This document shows, piece by piece, positions 12,035-23,302 of a DNA stretch of 30,404 nt. Location: the NCBI GenBank assembly GCA_001953115.1, contig LSSL01000924.1, forward strand, positions 1-30,404, given 5' to 3'. Source of the DNA: Smittium mucronatum (taxonomy: Eukaryota; Kickxellomycota; Harpellomycetes; Harpellales; Legeriomycetaceae). A program made the position numbers and the translations under genes. Below the pieces are notes generated by a model that saw nothing but the letters and a program-made list of their open reading frames with translations, made no database searches and was not told the origin of the DNA. Every line of letters starts with the position of its first letter. Positions within the stretch are counted from its first letter, which is position 1.

Positions 12035-15000
12035 CGTCTATTTTTTTTACATATAAAATTCAGAAATAAAAAAGTATCCAAATCAACTCAAATTTTATAT
12101 TATAATCATCCATTTTAATTATTTATGCTATTTCACATGAATTAACGTTTATATTATTTATTTGTTTAAAAATTATGAAATTTTAATAGGTTTGATGCCA
12201 TAAATCCACAATTTTTAAACCAAATCACATTTTGCAACATTAAATTCTTTTTTTTTTTTGTTCTAAAAATCAAAAATATAAATTATTATCTTTTTGATAT
12301 CAATAAAATATTTTTGGAAAATTTACACGGGGTTTTCCAAAATATTTTTCGGTAATACTAGAGTAAATTAAAATCTAACAAGAAATATTATCGATATTTA
12401 TTTTAGATACTTTTTGCATCATTTTTTTTGGTTTATTTTAACTAATTTTTTGATGGCTATATTTTGTGAAATTTTTTATTTAAAATTTCCATATTTTTTT
12501 ATAAGCGGCATACTACCCATCCCTTTTTTTTAAAAGGTATGATTTTTCGATGACTGATAGAATAATTTTATTATAAATTTATTCCTGATAAATTAAGTTT
12601 TTATATTCCATCTTTAACATATTGGGTGTTTGTGTGTTTTTTCTCTTTAAATACATCTATTTTTTGATTACGTAACATTAATACAGATTTTTAATGAATT
12701 TTTTAGATAAAAAATTAGTTATAATTATAAAATTAGCGCATTTACTATTTGAATTCAAATATAATTAACATACTTTAAGTATAAAAAAAATATCTGATAC
12801 TATCTAAAATAACTTTTAATTATGGAAAAAATTCTTTAAATCAACTTATAAATTATTTAAACCATAGGTTGTCTCTTAGTTTCCCAAAAATTGTTATAAA
12901 CCAGAATTATGTTCTTTAAAATTTATTAATAAAAAAGTTCTTTTTGTTTCTATATTTGATCTTTATGTCAAAATAAAGTATGAATCTAAAAATTTTAAAT
13001 TAGTAAAATTATTATTAATTATATTTTTTTAAAAAAAAAATGACATTTTTACATTGAAAATATTTGCAGAAAGGATTATTTAAATTTCAGAAAAGATAAA
13101 ATGGGAGCTATTATCACTAAAGCATATTATTAACATCAATAATAGGTGCTTTTTAAAAAACATAATCTTTAATAATTTCTTCAAAAATTAAATAGTATTT
13201 ATCCTATATTCAATAGTTAAACTAGTAATTGTGTGAGTGATGGATCAGATTTATTTTAATACTTCCTTCCTTTCTTGGAATTATCTTCAGAATACAATAG
13301 ATTTTTTTCTCATTTGTAGTATAATTTTCAGAAGTGATCCTTTTTATAAGATATTTATAATTACAACATCAATATTTTTGCGACTGATTTAAATATTTTA
13401 AGATGATATAATGAAATATAATAATTTTTTTATATGTTATAAAAAAAATTTTTTTTGTTGGTATATTATCAAGATAAAATAAAATAAAGTTAAGATATAT
13501 TATATTATTAATATAAATAGAAAAATTCGAATTTTCAGAATTTCAAAAATCATTAAAAATTTTTTCATGATTATATTTAAATATATAGCATTGATAATTA
13601 AGCTTGAATAATGCATCTCTTAGGAAAAATTTTAAATGAATGTTTTTTTCTCTGCCACTTTATTAATTTCCACCGCTAATTAGATTTTTTAATAATATTT
13701 TAATTTTTTCCCCCTTTTTTACCTTTAAATTTTTCATTTAATTATTATTAGTATGCCGTATTATTCTGGTACCTCATTCATAGGAAACATAACTAAATCA
13801 ATAAAATTTTATCTATGAGATATTATATTTCATTCGATGTCTCTTTGTAATCCTCTATAATCCCTTGCTTTAACTCTTCTATTTAACTATTTTTTTAATT
13901 TGTCTTGGCAAATTTAAATTAATTATAACCAATAAACACCAATAAAATCTCATAGAATTTTTTCCCATCAACTATAAATTTTGACTAAAAACCCAATTCA
14001 CATTCAGATACACACGCATATATAATACTTTAAAAAAAAGACTAAACTTACTGGGATAAAATATTTTTTATCGATTTAATTGGATATTTAAATCTAATAT
14101 TTTTAAGTTCGTATCAAGTTCCGCGTTTTATATCTGTTAGAATAATCCATAATTTTTTTTAAAAAAATTTATATCATTGATATTTTTTGGGATTTTTATC
14201 AGGTAAGAAATTTTCATTGATGAGTAGAATGCTCATTATTTATAAAATTAAATATTTTTGAAAAAGAATATAGTAGTAATTATATAAAATATAATAAATT
14301 CAACAAATTGAAATTAATTTACAAATTGGTAATAAATTCTAAGATTAGTACAGTTTAAAATTTTGTTTAACAATAAAAAATCATCTTTAAACAGCTTCCA
14401 TCATAAGTAATCTAAATATATCCTTATATATCTATAGATTAAAGATTTCGACACTTATATTTATAAATTTTTTTTTTATAAGATCTGGATATATGTGCTT
14501 AATTTTTTAAAAAAAATTAATTAAAAAAAGCATGATCCAAAATCAATTGAAAAAAATGAAATAAAATATGTTTAAAATTAATAAACTACCATATAGATAA
14601 ATTTATTTGTAAATTGTATAAATTTTTATTACTAATCAAGGTAAAAAAATATAAAAATACTCTTAATACATTTATATAAAAATGCTTTTCCCATCCAATG
14701 TCAATTTTTTTCAAAAAAAAAATAGAATAATCAATCTAAATTTTTTTTATAATCATGATTTTTTTTCTTCTTTTTAAAACTATTTCTTAAGAGTAAAATA
14801 ATCTTATTTGATTTATGAGCTTAACTAGTGTAACTTTATATGAAAATTATGTTAAAATTCGACAAATTTGTACTATTCTTGTTTTGAAGTAGTATATAAA
14901 GCTTATTTAGATTCGCAAGAGCGGTGATTCGAAAGATAATCCACTCCAAGCTGGACAAGCTAAGTTTTTTAGCTAATTTTGAAAAAAAATATTAGTAAAA

Positions 15001-15267
15001 TTCCAGCTCTCACCAGTTAGATTGACCTCAGCGTCTGAAAGTTATTTTTAGAAAGATTAAATTGATAATTCCCATTTTAGATATCATCCTAACTTTACTA
15101 ATCTGGCTAAATTGGGTTTGAATTAGGAGCTCAATCGTTAAAAAAAACTTTTATTTTTTAAAATGTGATTATTAATTATTGCAAGTAGTTTCAGTAATAT
15201 ATTCACTTGAAGAAATAACAATTGGAATCTTTCTATTGGTATACATCAAAAAATTTCCGAAATTTAC

Positions 15268-15397
15268 AATCGGTAGCCCGGAAGATATAATTATTATATT
15301 AAGGCTAATATTATTTTATAAACATTATATATTGCACTAATACTAATATATATTTTTTAACGAAGTTTTATCGCGATAAAATTCTGTTATAAAAAAA
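15268..15397 (+). repeat. Retroposon 3'-tail-like repeat, copy D (diverged)
   Basis: It shares the TCGGTAGCCCGG opening and the ATAAAATTCTG end with copy A and ends in a run of seven A. In this copy mutation has made a perfect 16-bp palindrome, TTTTATCGCGATAAAA (15366-15381). Just upstream (14890-15130) lies GC-richer DNA with short open frames that might be the element's own decayed coding end; that is inference only. Confidence 0.45.
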
Positions 15398-18300
15398 TCC
15401 AATTAAAACATATTTTCCAACTTTCCAAATTTATTTTACTTTTAAAATGTTATTAATATTAAACTGATCATTATAGTTTTTTGAAAGCATTACTCTTCTA
15501 ATTATATCGATTTTTTAAATTTTTTAAATGAAAATTCTCAATGATATTCCAACAAATTTGGATTCCCATAAAAATCTAAAAAACAAATTTAAAACTTTAG
15601 AATACCTTTTTTTGGAAAATTTATATTAAATTTTTACCAAAAATATAACTTTATTTAAATTATAAATTATTGGTTTTTTTGTATTTTTATGAATAAAAAA
15701 ATCAAATCTTGAATAAGCTATATAAACTAATTTAGAAAAAATAAATATCTAGATTTTTAATTTAAAATTATTTCGTTATATTTAAAAATCCAAAGTTATT
15801 TTTTTTCAAATATATGGTAATAATATTTATAAGGATTTAGAAAATATTGATAAGTTTGTCTTGTATAGTTCATAAGGTTAATTTCAATATTTATGTAATT
15901 TTTTTTACAAAATTTCAAAAAAATATATAATATTGAGAGTAGGAAAGTCAAATAAATTATTCTTACTAATGTAAAGAAATATATCTTATAAAAAAAATTT
16001 ATGAATACATTAGTATATTTATATTTATTTGGATTATTTATTTTTATTTTTAATAAACTCTCAGGTTGAAATTATATACACATAGCAAAGTCGTGATACT
16101 CTCTTGGATAAAGAGCATTGATGATAAAAATATTTATTCCATTTTAAATCATAGATAGTGTTGAAAAAATCTTGTATTCTAAATTATAAACGTTTAAAGT
16201 ACTGATTTTTAATGTTAAAAACACAATACTTTATTTCGATTAAGCAAATTTGTTTTAAAATAACTCTTTATTGTATAATATGAGTCATTTATTAAATAAT
16301 ATCGATCTTCGTTTTTGAATTTTTTCTTAGAAGAAAATATCTAAGCTTTAGTTAAATTATTTATTTTCGTTATTATATATTTCAATACCTTAAAATGAAT
16401 AAATGGGTATAAAGGTTTTTCTGGTATTTTTTTCTTTCATTATAATAAATTTTTTGAACTAGAAAGCCTTTTTTTTCTCTTGTTCTTATTAAAGATAAAA
16501 CCTTTTTTTTTTGATGAAATATTTCACAAAAATTTTCAGTATTTATTAAGCGTATTTTTCGATTGAATTATAATATAATAATAATAAATTGCAATCATTA
16601 ATTTATTTGACCGGGAATTTTCGAAAATAAACTTTCATTATAGATTCAATGATTATTTATTTCCATTGTTTATCTATTCATTCATTATCAAATTATGTTT
16701 TTATTTTTTTATTTTTTCATTTTATAAAGTAGGAGATAAATTTTTATCTCGTTAAAAATAAATAAATAAAAATTTTATTAATAAAACTTGCTATTTCATA
16801 ACCAATACTGAATTTTCGTATTTTTTTAATACGATTGATAAATTTTTTTTTTATTACTGAAAATTAAGTGGGAATATTAATATTTTACTTCTAAAAAAAT
16901 CTAAAATTAGACTATTAAAATTTTTATCTAATTTCTTATGAATGTTTTACTCTTTTAATAATTAAATTTATCAAAAAATGATACTATAATATCTCATTTT
17001 TCACATAAAATAAATTTTGACATGTTTTTAAAAAAATTTGCCTCCTCCAACAATTCATTTTATATTTTTAAAGCATTTAATGCGATTTTTTTGGATATTT
17101 ATTAAAATTTTAGAATTCTTGGATTATGATATAAATGAAATAAGTAAATAAAAGATGAATGATTTTCAAATAATTTTTATTATTTATTAAATATATATAA
17201 AAAGATATTGTCGCAGGTAAATTATTTTATGTATTTTCGATGAATCTGTGCTAAAAAAAAGATAATTTTTTTTTATCTAATGTATATTATAAGTTAATAT
17301 ATAAAAAACTATAAACGTGCTTTTAAAGCTTTTAAATTTTTATAAAGATGTAATATGCTCCTTAAAACGAGTAAAATATTTCAAATGGCAGATTTTTTAA
17401 TTATAATGATTTTTTAAATAAAAAATTTCCAAATTTTTTTCCCTTAATATATATATTTTCAGTTTATTTATCTATAAAAACAGCCCTAGAAATAATATTA
17501 TTTTGGTCTGAGTCACTTATAGTTAATATTCATTTTTTATAATTTAGTTTTTTTTTTTATAAATAGTTTTAAAAAAATATGTGTATAATTATAAAAACTA
17601 TTTTCCTGAGTATATTTTAAACTATTTTACAATTTTACCAAAATTTTAAATATACTACCATATAACCTCATTAATTATTTTTCGACAAAATTATATATTT
17701 AACAAAAACATAAGCTTAAGTAAAATTAAAATCAGTAAAATTATCTAATTAAGCTAAAAAATGACTTATTTAATAAAATATTAATTTTTTAAAGCTATTT
17801 TGTCAATTAAATTCATATTTTACTTTATAATTATTATTAAATTAGGCATAAACCTAAACACTTAATATTCTCTTAAATCAAGGATATATTTTTGCATCTG
17901 ACCTCATAATTATTCATATCTTGCAATAATATAATTAAAACTTCTATAAAAATGCTTATATCACTTTTTAGATTTTAAATAAGGATTTAATAGCAACTTT
18001 ATTTCAGATAAACAGGCTATTTAATTAATTAATAAATTTAATTCCAGATTTATTTTTAATTATATTGGAATTTTGTAAAAATCAAGTCTATATACTTCAC
18101 TGATATATTAATTGGAACTGTATTTCATTTGATTTTAATTTGAATAGTTTTTTTTGCAGAATTTTTATAATTTACAATGTGTAGAAAAAATTTAAATTGA
18201 TGAAATGGGTTCTGATTAGGGTTTGAAAGTTTTCTAAATTTTTAGAAGCTCCACATTTTTTTTTATTCAATATTTAAAATTTAATTTTCAAAAATATTTT

Positions 18301-19576
18301 TCAAGATTTTTAACTTTTAAATTGAATAGAATAAAATTTAGGGTTTTTTTTACTATTTAAATAAAAGGATAAAGATATTTTTTAAATTGGTAAGATTACA
18401 AATTCTGATTTTCTTTTGAAAAAGACAAATCTTTATTTATGTTGATTTTATCGATTTTTATTTACACGGTTTGAACAACCAAATATTTCGAATTTAATTA
18501 TTAATCGATGTTTTTAGAATGTTTGGACTTAAAAGCGGAAATTTTTTAATGAATTTAGATCGTTGAAAATTGGTCTTTTTTATAATGCAGTATCTCTGAT
18601 TTATTGGAATTTTTGGACAACATTGTGGAATTTTTTTGCTTTTTTAGTAAACGAAGATTCATATAACTCAATCGGAACTGTAAAAAAAGATAAATAAGGT
18701 TATAAAGAGCTTTTTATTTTAATTCAAATTACTTTTACCAAATTTTTTCTTATATTTGAAATTTTGAATCCCACTAAAATTGATTGGATTTTTTCCAAAT
18801 TTCATATAATTCTTATACTTATGTTTGATTTAAATTATGTTAGAGTTTTATTGGTTTTTTTTATAAAGACATGGCTATTTATAAGTATAATTTTTATGCC
18901 TAAAATCAACTAGATTTTTTTAAAATTTTTAAACTTAAATTTTTGAAATCTTTTTTATTTTAATGGGCTAAGACTTTTTCTCAAGTTAATATTCATTACT
19001 TTAAAACAGCACATGATATTTTTTTGAAAGAACCCAAGAAAAAGAATTTCGAGCACAAATTTATAGGAATATACTATTTTTCTCATTTTAACAAACTTAA
19101 GAATTAAAAATTATATCAGATTAGATTTGATCATGATTTTAATAAAAAAATTATATTTTTTTATCTTTTTTCTTGGAAGCTATAAATAGTGCAATATTTT
19201 TATTAAATACATAATTATTTGGAACCTATCAAGTTAATCTTGTATTGATACTAGTTAGAGTTAGCATATCTAAACTTTTAAAAATCAAAATATTTGTATA
19301 AAATGGATATTTATTAGTTATCAGAAACTACGATTTTTAAAGAAATATTTCGAAAGATTTGGATGAATCCATTTATTTTTGAAGGAAGATTTTTTTATGA
19401 GAATACAATCAATAATTAATTTAAAGAAAAAGCAACCCTGGGCTATAAAAATATGCAAGCTAGTATTAACTAACAGAAAATAATATAAAAATATATATCA
19501 GAAGGTATGGGAATGGATGGAGTTAGAAAAGTGCGAAAAAAGATTACTTTGTTTGAATTTAACTAGTTTAATTTGA

Positions 19577-19692
19577 GTTATGTCATCAGTTTTATTAGCT
19601 ACAGCCGTGATTAATCGCCCTTAAACCAAACCGCATTGATTCTATGACATAACAGACTGGATATGCTGAATGCTTTTAGTTAGTTTAAGGGC
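19577..19692. other. Two interleaved 10-bp inverted repeats (pseudoknot-like order)
   Basis: Arm a GTTATGTCAT (19577-19586) pairs with ATGACATAAC (19644-19653). Arm b GCCCTTAAAC (19617-19626) pairs with GTTTAAGGGC (19683-19692). The order is a, b, a', b', so a transcript could form an H-type pseudoknot but not two nested stems. Both pairs are perfect, and the segment is GC-richer than the desert around it. Function and origin are unknown; a degenerate transposon end is an alternative. Confidence 0.45.
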
Positions 19693-19873
19693 ATATAAAA
19701 GAATAATAATAATAATTTTAGATTTTCTAAAATTAGAATTACATTTTTTTTTTGAGTAAAACGGAGACCTGCCACCATACCATTTAATCATAAATCTAGT
19801 ATTTTTAGACTTTTTCGATCTATTAGAATGTTTTCCGAAAGACTTTAAATTTAGTTGATAAAATATACCATCC

Positions 19874-19958
19874 GTGGAATTTAGAATTTTAGTATAGTTT
19901 TTAATGACGTTATCTTACAATAAAATTCCGTGTTACAAAAAAAAAGTGGAATTTAGAA
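19874..19958 (+). mobile_element. 59-bp truncated retroposon (copy B) with 13-bp target-site duplication
   Basis: The 13-mer GTGGAATTTAGAA occurs at 19874-19886 and again at 19946-19958. Between them is a 59-bp insert that ends in nine A and matches the 3' part of copy A at about 47 of 53 positions. Direct repeats of this length, a poly-A 3' end and severe 5' truncation are the classic signature of target-primed reverse transcription by a LINE (or of a SINE moved by one). The insert is on the plus strand. Confidence 0.75.
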
Positions 19959-20570
19959 ATATCAAATACTCATTATGAATAAACTTGCCTGTTTTTTCAA
20001 AGAACTTAATTCGTTATAAAACTCACCAATAACAAAAACAATTAAGTATCTAATCTGACGAATAAAAAAAATAAAAAATCGTATCGACAGTATTTTTTTA
20101 CTGGAAATAATTATATGCTATTCCATAAATTTTGCTAAAACCAGTCTTTAAACATCATGAATCTAATCGTTATATTTTAGAAAAGTTTAGATTAAAATTT
20201 TTTGTTCTTATTGGAGCTTGGATATGGTGTTTTAGATATCCCTAAGTAGCAGAAAATATACTTTTATATCGATTTATATTTAAATAAAAGCATAAATTGG
20301 CATATAATTATTACAAAGAGTGGTTTTTATTCTTAGTTTACAAAATAAAACAGGGTAAGATTTGACAGCAGCTTTATCTATACGAAAATCTTTGATATTT
20401 TAAAAAAATGGGGTTTGCTCGACAGTGTAACCGTCTTGATTTTAAGTTTAAACTTTTATTATTTTACCGGAATTTTTTTTAAAAAAGGGTTTTTTATTAA
20501 ATTCACATTAGTTATGAAAAAATAAAATAAAATCTTCTTTGAGTTAGACTTCATTTCCTTAAAGAATGAA

Positions 20571-21056
20571 ATGTTTTTTAATGGCCTAGATTTTAAATTG
20601 CCATTTTTTTCAAAGTTCGATATACTTAAGCTAGATATGGAATTGTATCAGTGTTTGTTTGGAATTGTAGACAACTCTAATCTACCCATGGAGTTTCATC
20701 TAGGAAAGAGAGAAACATGGTGGTTTATTAATAACTGGGCTATTTTCATAATGAAGGCCTAAATTTAAAGAAACTTGGTGAATCTTTGTTTTCAGTAATC
20801 CATTGTTGGGAGACGAAGAATATCAAGTCTGGGTCTGATAAACAATTTGAAATATTAATCTTTCTAAAAGTGTTTTTTTTAAAAGGACTAAACCAACGAG
20901 TCGAGTCCCGATATTAATCTCTAATGAGCTTGTTCCAATTCTCTGATAGTTTTAACCATCTATACTACCCGAAGGGACAGTGGGTTGTAGGTTATTCTAT
21001 AGGAAATAGGGACCAGTACCTTTTAACCTAAGCGAAAAATAGTCATGCGTTTAGAC
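20571..21056 (+). pseudogene. Unidentified decayed coding-like sequence
   Basis: Base composition rises and three plus-strand frames in succession look protein-like. They are 20571-20762 (63 aa, containing LPMEFHLGKRETWWF), an overlapping +1 frame across about 20735-20913 (containing KKLGESLFSVIHCWETKN), and a 35-codon frame from the ATG at 20923 (containing LYYPKGQWVVGYSIG). Stops and shifts separate them, so no intact gene is present. I do not recognise the protein. A copy of the retroposon tail follows at about 21071, so this could be the coding end of that element, but the motifs do not prove it. It could also be a chance open stretch in GC-richer DNA. Confidence 0.35.
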
Positions 21057-21070
21057 GAACTTTAAAGACT

Positions 21071-21160
21071 CTGATAATAATCTTTCTCATATTGCTTTAA
21101 ATTGCTGTGAATCCTTTATAAATGGTGACATCCTACAATTAGATTCCGCGATTTAAAGAA
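21071..21160 (+). repeat. Retroposon 3'-tail-like repeat, copy C (diverged)
   Basis: It contains AAATGGTGACATCCTACAAT and then AGATTCCGCG, clearly related to copies A and B, and ends in TTTAAAGAAAGG rather than clean poly-A. Weaker similarity to copy A upstream extends it to about 21071. No target-site duplication was seen. Confidence 0.45.
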
Positions 21161-21647
21161 AGGATCAAAACTGAAGGTAAAGCTGTTCAACTTTATTTTC
21201 CGCAGAAGAAATAGTCACCCAGAGTTACGAAGTCTTCAAGGCTTTATTTGACTCGGATCAAACTACGGGTCCTAATTTGCGACTAGTAGCTGTTTTTGAA
21301 CGGCTTGCTTGATTTCTTATAGGCCCACAGCTTTATCGGATCAAAAAAAGACAATAATTTTAGCGAATAAAAACCGATTTTTTATAGGGGGAGTCGAAAT
21401 TCCAATTTAATATGGGCAAATCGAAATATGATTGGATATAAGGGGTAAACGGGAGAAAATAGGAAAGAAAGGAAGGGAAGAAACGCAGAGGATATTTAGA
21501 ATGTAAATTAAAACAAGGAGAAACGCAAAATATTAATTCTTGAAACAACTACTAAAACCACTTATTCTGTTCTGCCACTGTAAATTTCTCGACTCATCCT
21601 TCTTACAAAAATAGTTCCCTAAAAATATTTTTTTTATAGAGATTATC
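21161..21647. other. Intergenic region upstream of the ETR1-like gene
   Basis: It contains a 43-codon open frame without ATG at 21181-21312 (plus strand, including TTGPNLRLVAVFERLA), which is coding-like but unidentified. It also has a nearly pure purine tract at about 21451-21484 and a T-rich stretch ending TTTTTTATAG at 21639, just before the start codon. The last of these resembles a 3' splice site, so a short upstream 5' exon is possible. The promoter of the enoyl reductase gene should lie here. Confidence 0.5.
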
Positions 21648-22957
21648 ATGTCAGACACCGGATTTATTAGCGCTACCTCTATCGTCATGAGTAGTCATGG
21701 CGAACCCTCTGAGGTTTTGAGGTAAATAATTATATTGCATAGAGAACTCCCAAATTTATAAGACAATTTGGTACCATAATCCTTGTTTTTATTTGAGTAT
21801 GAGGAATAAAGTGAATTCTGTGGTTTTTCTCACTTCCTTGTGATATTTATTGGTCTGAATAAAAAATATGGTTTTCTTTTGGCTTGAAACTCGTCTCTAA
21901 ATCATTCACCTTTTACTTTTTAATTAGAGGCCACGAACTGGTTTTTGAAAGTGTTCCGGAAGATTGCGTTTTGGTCGAAATGATTTTGGCTTCTGTAAAT
22001 CCTTCAGATAAGAGCAGAATTAGAGGTGTCTACCCGACCTCCATTCCGGACCGGGACTTCAAGCTGGCCTCAGATCCCTCCCAGGATGTCACTGGAACTC
22101 TAGCAGGGAATGAAGGTGTAGGCAAGGTCACTAAATTGGGGAGCGCTCAAGTAACCGATATCAACAATGTGCAGATATCAGAAGGGGATTGGGTTATTCC
22201 TTTTGATTTTGGCAGTTTAGGTGCGTGGTCATCCAAGCTAGTTATTAAGGCTAAATCGGTCGTTGTAATCAAAAACACTGAGGGTCTGACTGCCGATGAC
22301 TGCTGCTCAATAAAGGTTAATGCCGCTACCTCTTACCGCATGCTTCTGGACATAGTTACCCTGAACAAAGGCGACTACGTTATCCAAAACGGGGCCAACA
22401 GTGGTGCTGGGCAATATCTTATCCAACTTGCCCATCTGTGGGGATTTAAAACAATTAACGTAATAAGAGACCGGGCAAACTATCAAGAAACAGTTGACTA
22501 CCTGACCAGCTTGGGAGCTGATATCGTGGTTAAAGATTCCGAGCTTGGAACGCCCGAAGTTGACGAACAGCTAAAGAATCTGGATGGTCCTATCCGTCTC
22601 GCTATCAATTGTATCGGTGGAGAAAACGCACAGAAAATGGCCAGATACTTGGAAGCAAATGGCACCTTCTCGACTTATGGCGCAATGACCCTTGACCCAA
22701 TCGTTGTATCTGCCCCCTCATTCATTTTCAAGAACCTCACATACAAGGGGTACTGGCTGGGACTGTTCTACAAAAACAACCCAGTGTCTGTGTGGATAAA
22801 GACTTGGTACGACATTTTGGAGTTGATGCGCCAAGGAAAATTAGTGGCACAAAAGAGCAGACATCTGGATGTGTCTGCAAATTTAAATGCTGAGCTTCTG
22901 CAGGATACTGTTTTTAACGCCCTGAATTCCTCCGAAAAGGTCGCCATTCAGTTTTAG
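21648..22957 (+). CDS. ETR1: Mitochondrial-type enoyl thioester reductase (2-enoyl-ACP/CoA reductase, NADPH), ETR1/MECR family
   Basis: Two exons: 21648-21721 and 21928-22957 (stop TAG). The intron is 21722-21927 (206 nt, GTAAAT...ATTAG), and the split AG|A codon gives 367 aa. The enzyme reduces trans-2-enoyl-ACP with NADPH in the last step of mitochondrial type II fatty acid synthesis, which supplies octanoate for lipoate. It is a zinc-less medium-chain dehydrogenase/reductase homodimer. Landmarks: exon 1 SIVMSSHGEPSEVL matches the family's first strand; VNPSDKSRIRGVYP (48-61) carries the catalytic tyrosine (Tyr60); AGNEGVGKV (84-92); GDWVIP (111-116); the cofactor loop NSGAGQ (182-187); VIRDR (203-207) for NADPH; AINCIGG (250-256); KGYWLG (298-303). 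The N-terminus from this ATG lacks the arginine-rich presequence expected for a matrix enzyme, so an upstream exon or a cytosolic form is possible. The next gene, BCS1, follows 345 bp later on the same strand. Confidence 0.94.
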
Positions 22958-23302
22958 GAATGTTCGCTTCATCAAAACAGCCAATAAGAAACATTTAATC
23001 GGCTGCATCGGCACTCCAATCACAGCCATCGATTTCGTTACTGATCAAATGCCTCTTTTTTTTAAAAAATGTTTAATTTTATATCCAAAAACTACTATCC
23101 AATCATATTTCTTTTTTTAAGCTGGGTTTGAATTGATCATAAAATTTTCTAGTTTTTTATACTATAGATTTCTATCTCTCATAAGATGTAGTATTGTCTC
23201 CTTTGTCTTTAATATATTCTATTCTCCTTTTAAACTACACTCAAATTTACTTGACTGTTTAATTCATACGATTCGGATATCGAAAACATTTCCGTGGTCT
23301 AA
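22958..23302. other. Intergenic region between ETR1 and BCS1
   Basis: 345 bp of T-rich DNA with no gene. It must hold the ETR1 polyadenylation signals (an AATAAG variant at about 22983) and the BCS1 promoter. No clear individual element could be identified. Confidence 0.6.

Larger units (their letters stand above)
2006..20570. other. AT-rich gene desert, about 18.5 kb
   Basis: No gene is recognisable on either strand. Base composition is extreme, with long A and T runs and very frequent stop codons; the few open frames of 60-70 codons are low-complexity and expected by chance. The stretch holds the retroposon-tail copies at 11889, 15268 and 19887, small hairpins (3453, 7264) and an interleaved inverted-repeat structure (19577-19692). 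Slightly GC-richer patches occur near 3420-3900, 7370-7650 and 14890-15130 and may be decayed transposon sequence, but I cannot assign them. The 150 bases just upstream of the MFS start (2006-2160) presumably include its promoter. The desert could be transposon DNA decayed by AT-biased mutation or a centromere-type region; neither is shown. Confidence 0.8.

Noticed and set aside
14890..15130. Possible tRNA or coding remnant around GATTCGAAAGATAATCC
   Set aside because: The B-box-like string has no matching acceptor, D or anticodon arms. Short open frames here could be decayed retroposon but were not identifiable.
20880..20915. tRNA T-arm-like GAGTCGAGTCCCG
   Set aside because: No flanking stem and no A box at the right distance.
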